Source of the DNA: Nitrosomonadaceae bacterium
GTDB lineage: Bacteria > Pseudomonadota > Gammaproteobacteria > Burkholderiales > Nitrosomonadaceae
Assembly (NCBI GenBank): GCA_919902625.1
Contig: CAKKRO010000164.1
Span: 1-7,925 of the forward strand
DNA: 7,925 bases
Direction: 5' to 3'
Made by a program: the position numbers and the translations under genes. Positions within the stretch are counted from its first letter, which is position 1, and every line of letters begins with the position of its first letter. A model generated the notes under the pieces. That model was given only the letters and a program-made list of their open reading frames with translations, had not been told where the DNA came from and did not search any database. This document shows positions 4,706 to 7,925 of the stretch, in pieces.

Positions 4706-7700
4706 ATGCTCAATAACATTATTGAATGGTCGGTACGGCATGTCTTCCTGGTGCTGCTGGGAACATTTTTCGTCGTAGCCTGGGGCGTGTATGCGGTGTG
4801 GAAAACGCCGATCGACGCGATTCCGGATCTGTCCGATGTCCAGGTCATCATCTATACGGAATATCCCGGACAAGCGCCACAGGTGGTCGAGGATCAGGTC
4901 ACTTATCCGCTCACCACCGCCATGCTGAGTGTGCCGAAATCCAAGGTAGTGCGCGGCATTTCCAATTTTGGCGTATCGTTTGTGTACGTCATCTTCGAGG
5001 ATGGCACCGACATCTACTGGGCGCGCTCGCGGGTATTGGAATACCTCAGCTTCGCGGCGAGCCGGCTGCCGAGCAATGTCAGGCCTGCGCTCGGCCCGGA
5101 TGCAACCGGAGTTGGCTGGATTTATCAATATGTCGTCACGGCCAAAGATCGCACACTCGATGAATTGCGTGCCATCCAGGACTGGTTCTTGCGTTATCAG
5201 TTAATCGCGGCGCATGGCGTATCGGAAGTCGCCAGCGTGGGCGGATTTGTGAAGACCTACCAAGTCACCGTGGATCCGCGACGCCTCCAAGCCTACGGCA
5301 TACCGCTCAAAACGGTGTCGGAGGTGATCGCCGCCAGCAATCGCGACGTCGGCGGACGCGTCATCGAAATGGCGGAGACCGAATACGTGGTGCGCGGCAG
5401 GGGCTATCTGCGCGGCATTGATGATCTGGAGAATCTTGTCGTCAAGGCGCATGCCGGCATGCCGGTATTGCTGCGCGACATCGCCCGCGTCGAGCTGATT
5501 CCCGATGAACGCCGCGGCATTGCCGAACTGGATGGTGAAGGCGAGGTCGTTTCGGGCATTGTGGTGGCGCGGCATGGCCAGAATGCCCTCGACGCCATCC
5601 ATAACATCGAAACAAAAATCGGCGAGATCTCATCCGGTTTGCCGGAAGGCGTTACGATTCAGTCTGTCTACAACCGTTCCGAGCTGATCCACCGCGCCAT
5701 CGCGACGTTGAACGAAGTGTTTGTCGAACAGATCGCCATTGTGGCTCTGGTGTGTATCGTCTTCCTGATGCATGTGCGCAGCGCACTGGTGGCGATCATC
5801 ATGCTGCCCATCGGTGTGCTGATCGCTTTCATTGCAATGTATCACCTGGGTATCAATTCCAACATTATGAGCCTCGCCGGTATCGCACTGGCGATCGCTG
5901 AAATGACCGATGCCGCCATCGTTATGGTCGAGAATGCGCACAAACATCTCGCGCGCCTCGCTCCCGGCGAGTCACGCACAGACGCTGTCATCGCCGCCTG
6001 TAAGGAAGTCGGCCCGGCGTTGTTCTTCAGTTTGCTGATCATCACGGTGTCATTCCTGCCGGTGTTTACCTTGGAGGCACAGGAGGGGCGCATGTTTCAG
6101 CCGCTGGCCTACACCAAAACTTTTGCCATGGCCGGTGCCGCACTCCTTTCCATCACACTGGTTCCGGCTCTGATACTGCTGCTGATTCGAGGCCGCATTC
6201 CGCGTGAGCAGGATAACCCGCTGGGCCGGCTCATGATTCGAATCTATCAACCCGTTGTGGCCTGGGTGATGCGGTGGAGAAAATCCATTCTTGTAATCGC
6301 GCTGGGCGTGCTGGGCATGACCGTTTATCCGGCCATGAAGCTGGGAACGGAATTCATGCCGACATTGAATGAAGGCACGCTGCTTTACATGCCGATAACG
6401 CTGCCGGCTGTCTCCGTCACTAAGGCTGCGGAAATCCTGCAAACCCAGGACAAGATCATCAAGAGCTTCCCTGAGGTGGCATCGGTGCTCGGTAAGGCCG
6501 GGCGCGCCAGTACCGCAACCGACCCGGCGCCGCTGGAGATGGCTGAGACGATCATCAACCTGAAACCGGAAAACGAATGGCGTCCCGGCATGACCGTCGA
6601 CAAATTGATTGCCGAACTGGATCAGGCGCTTCAGATGCCAGGAGTCAGCAATTCCTGGACCATGCCTATCAAGAACAGGATCGATATGCTCGCCACCGGC
6701 ATCCGCACACCGGTCGGCATCAAGGTATTCGGCAAGGATCTGGGCGAGATAGAAAACCTTGCCAAGCAAATCGAGACCGTCGTAAAAACAGTGCCAGGAA
6801 CCAGCAGCGCCTATGCGGAACGCACCACCGGCGGCTACTACCTCGATATTGAACCCGATCGCATTGAGCTCACCCGTTATGGATTGGCTGTCGGTGACCT
6901 GCTGGACGTGATCTCGGCGGCGCTTGGCGGGGAAATGGTGACGACCACGGTGGAGGGTCGTGAGCGCTTTGGTGTCACTGTGCGCTATCCCCGCGAACTG
7001 CGCAGCGACCCGCAGGCGATTGCCACCCAGGTGCTGGTGCCAACGATGGGGGAGGCGATGATTCCACTTGGCCAGCTCGCGAAAATCAAACTGGTGCAAG
7101 GGCCACCGAGCATCCGCACGGAAAATGCGCTTCTGTCCGCGTACATCTTTGTCGATATTCGCGATCGTGATATCGGTGGCTATATCGCGGATGCGCAGCA
7201 AGCCGTCCGTGAACAGGTACAGTTCCCGCTGGGGTATTACGTTACATGGAGCGGACAATTTGAATATATGCAACGCGCGACCGAGAAATTGAAAGTAGTG
7301 GTGCCGCTTACGATCTTTATGGTATTTGTACTGGTCTATCTGAACTTTGGCCGTTTAACCGAAACATTGATCGTGATGCTATCGGTTCCTTTTTCCCTGG
7401 TGGGTGGTATCTGGCTGATGTATTGGCTCGATTACAACCTGAGCGTTGCCGCAGTGGTTGGCTTCATCGGCCTTGTCGGTATTGCGGCCGAATCCGGCAT
7501 GGTCATGCTGGAATTTCTCGATCAGGCACTTAAAACCATCACCACGAAACGCAAGGCTGCCGGGGAGAGAGTTGCCATCGAGGATCTTTATGAAGCTGTC
7601 GTGCAAGGTGCCGTCTACCGGATACGCCCCGTAATGATGACCATTGCGGGCAGTGTAATCGGGTTGCTTCCAGTCATGTTGAGCACCGGTACCGGTTCTG

Positions 7701-7855
7701 AAGTGATGCGCCGGATTGCCGCCCCGATGGTCGGCGGCATGGTTTCGGCGACGATACTGACATTGATCATCTTTCCGGCGGTGTACGCGCTGGTGAAGGA
7801 GATTCCGATCCGGCGCATGCTGAAAACAGAAAATATGGGAGGTTTATCGTCATGA
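4706..7855 (+). CDS. cusA: CusA-type heavy-metal RND efflux pump (HME family)
   Basis: This 1049-residue inner membrane pump exports Cu(I)/Ag(I) by proton antiport. Length and order fit CusA throughout: TM1 at about 13-32, a first periplasmic loop containing DVQVIIYTEYPGQAPQ, TM2-TM6, a second loop from about residue 555, and TM8-TM12. The three-Met metal site of E. coli CusA (M573, M623, M672) is complete as M562, M612 and M661. TM4 carries D402 and E409 (equal to D405 and E412), and E929 equals E939. Compared with E. coli, K984 of the proton relay is V976, A402 in TM4 is E399, and the relay methionines M271 and M501 are E268 and I490, while M388, M400, M407, M475, M744 and M1001 are kept. 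The start at 4706 has GGAGGA (4693-4698) 7 nt upstream and lies one base after the adaptor stop. The metal ligands favour Cu/Ag over Zn/Co/Cd. The gene is intact. Confidence 0.96.
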   Translation: MLNNIIEWSVRHVFLVLLGTFFVVAWGVYAVWKTPIDAIPDLSDVQVIIYTEYPGQAPQVVEDQVTYPLTTAMLSVPKSKVVRGISNFGVSFVYVIFEDGTDIYWARSRVLEYLSFAASRLPSNVRPALGPDATGVGWIYQYVVTAKDRTLDELRAIQDWFLRYQLIAAHGVSEVASVGGFVKTYQVTVDPRRLQAYGIPLKTVSEVIAASNRDVGGRVIEMAETEYVVRGRGYLRGIDDLENLVVKAHAGMPVLLRDIARVELIPDERRGIAELDGEGEVVSGIVVARHGQNALDAIHNIETKIGEISSGLPEGVTIQSVYNRSELIHRAIATLNEVFVEQIAIVALVCIVFLMHVRSALVAIIMLPIGVLIAFIAMYHLGINSNIMSLAGIALAIAEMTDAAIVMVENAHKHLARLAPGESRTDAVIAACKEVGPALFFSLLIITVSFLPVFTLEAQEGRMFQPLAYTKTFAMAGAALLSITLVPALILLLIRGRIPREQDNPLGRLMIRIYQPVVAWVMRWRKSILVIALGVLGMTVYPAMKLGTEFMPTLNEGTLLYMPITLPAVSVTKAAEILQTQDKIIKSFPEVASVLGKAGRASTATDPAPLEMAETIINLKPENEWRPGMTVDKLIAELDQALQMPGVSNSWTMPIKNRIDMLATGIRTPVGIKVFGKDLGEIENLAKQIETVVKTVPGTSSAYAERTTGGYYLDIEPDRIELTRYGLAVGDLLDVISAALGGEMVTTTVEGRERFGVTVRYPRELRSDPQAIATQVLVPTMGEAMIPLGQLAKIKLVQGPPSIRTENALLSAYIFVDIRDRDIGGYIADAQQAVREQVQFPLGYYVTWSGQFEYMQRATEKLKVVVPLTIFMVFVLVYLNFGRLTETLIVMLSVPFSLVGGIWLMYWLDYNLSVAAVVGFIGLVGIAAESGMVMLEFLDQALKTITTKRKAAGERVAIEDLYEAVVQGAVYRIRPVMMTIAGSVIGLLPVMLSTGTGSEVMRRIAAPMVGGMVSATILTLIIFPAVYALVKEIPIRRMLKTENMGGLSS

Positions 7856-7925
7856 GAAAGTCCCCCCGTTATATCCCGGCGTTTCATTTTCACTGGCTGA
7901 CACGCTGGTACGATCCGGTGATGCG
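7852..7925 (+). CDS. Partial gene, possible class I SAM-dependent methyltransferase
   Basis: The ATG at 7852 overlaps the pump stop codon as ATGA, with GGGAGG (7837-7842) 9 nt upstream, so translation is probably coupled to the pump. Only 24 codons and two bases are present before the window ends. The visible residues, MRKSPRYIPAFHFHWLTRWY then DPVM, resemble the N-terminus of UbiE-like class I SAM-dependent methyltransferases, which often begin with a basic IPAL-x-F-x-WLT-x-YDP-type segment. The SAM-binding glycine motif would lie beyond the edge, so the family is a guess from this short stretch. The role in metal resistance, if any, is unknown. Confidence 0.5.
   Translation, partial: MRKSPRYIPAFHFHWLTRWYDPVM

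Noticed and set aside
5449..5462. Perfect 14-bp palindrome GCATGCCGGCATGC
   Set aside because: It is inside the pump coding sequence (K-A-H-A-G-M-P), in a G+C-rich context where such symmetry arises by chance, and is not repeated elsewhere in the window.
6050..7273. Long minus-strand open frame of 407 codons opposite the pump gene
   Set aside because: It lies wholly inside cusA, whose protein aligns with CusA without a break. The antisense product is rich in His, Arg, Gly and Asp without recognisable domains, as expected from the complement of a G+C-rich coding frame.
7685..7696. Perfect palindrome ACCGGTACCGGT
   Set aside because: It encodes the conserved STGTGSE segment of the pump, so the repeat follows from the protein sequence.
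4706..7855. Assignment of the pump as CzcA (Zn/Co/Cd exporter)
   Set aside because: The three-Met periplasmic site, the adaptor Met triad and the two CusF domains all point to Cu(I)/Ag(I), despite the CzcA-like valine at the K984 position.

Overview
The window holds most of a Cus/Sil-type copper(I)/silver(I) efflux operon of a Gram-negative proteobacterium. All confident genes are on the plus strand. A lipoprotein, a TolC-type outer membrane channel, a periplasmic adaptor and an RND pump together require a two-membrane envelope. Sequence style and gene order suggest a betaproteobacterium, possibly of the Nitrosomonas type. That is an impression from memory, not a database result.

Layout. At 53-409 lies a small Met/His-rich helical lipoprotein of unknown function, with a perfect palindrome just upstream. 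At 465-902 lies a small membrane protein with a Cys-rich central segment, also of unknown function. A 192-nt gap with no clear gene leads to a free CusF-type periplasmic metallochaperone at 1095-1457. A 256-nt gap follows, carrying an inverted repeat that resembles the CusR/CopR copper box. Then comes a tight block: a TolC-family channel (1714-3084), a CusB-type adaptor with its own C-terminal CusF domain (3109-4704), and a CusA-type pump (4706-7855). The pump stop codon overlaps the start of a further gene (7852 onward) cut off by the window edge, whose first residues look like a class I SAM-dependent methyltransferase. Genes before about 1700 are visibly richer in A+T than the adaptor and pump genes.

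How the genes work together. CusF-type proteins carry Cu(I)/Ag(I) in the periplasm and hand it to the adaptor and pump. The pump trimer, adaptor and outer membrane channel span the envelope and expel the ion, driven by protons. Metal ligands are readable in each part: the H-W-M-M set in both CusF domains, three Met in the adaptor N-terminus, and the three-Met periplasmic site in the pump. This supports Cu(I)/Ag(I) rather than Zn/Co/Cd.

The less ordinary points are a second CusF domain fused to the adaptor (an arrangement known from SilB), a pump lacking the transmembrane Lys of the E. coli CusA proton relay and having an extra Glu in TM4, partial loss of the methionine relay, two uncharacterised small envelope proteins, and a possible methyltransferase coupled to the pump. 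No RNA gene, insertion sequence, CRISPR array or clear intrinsic terminator was seen.
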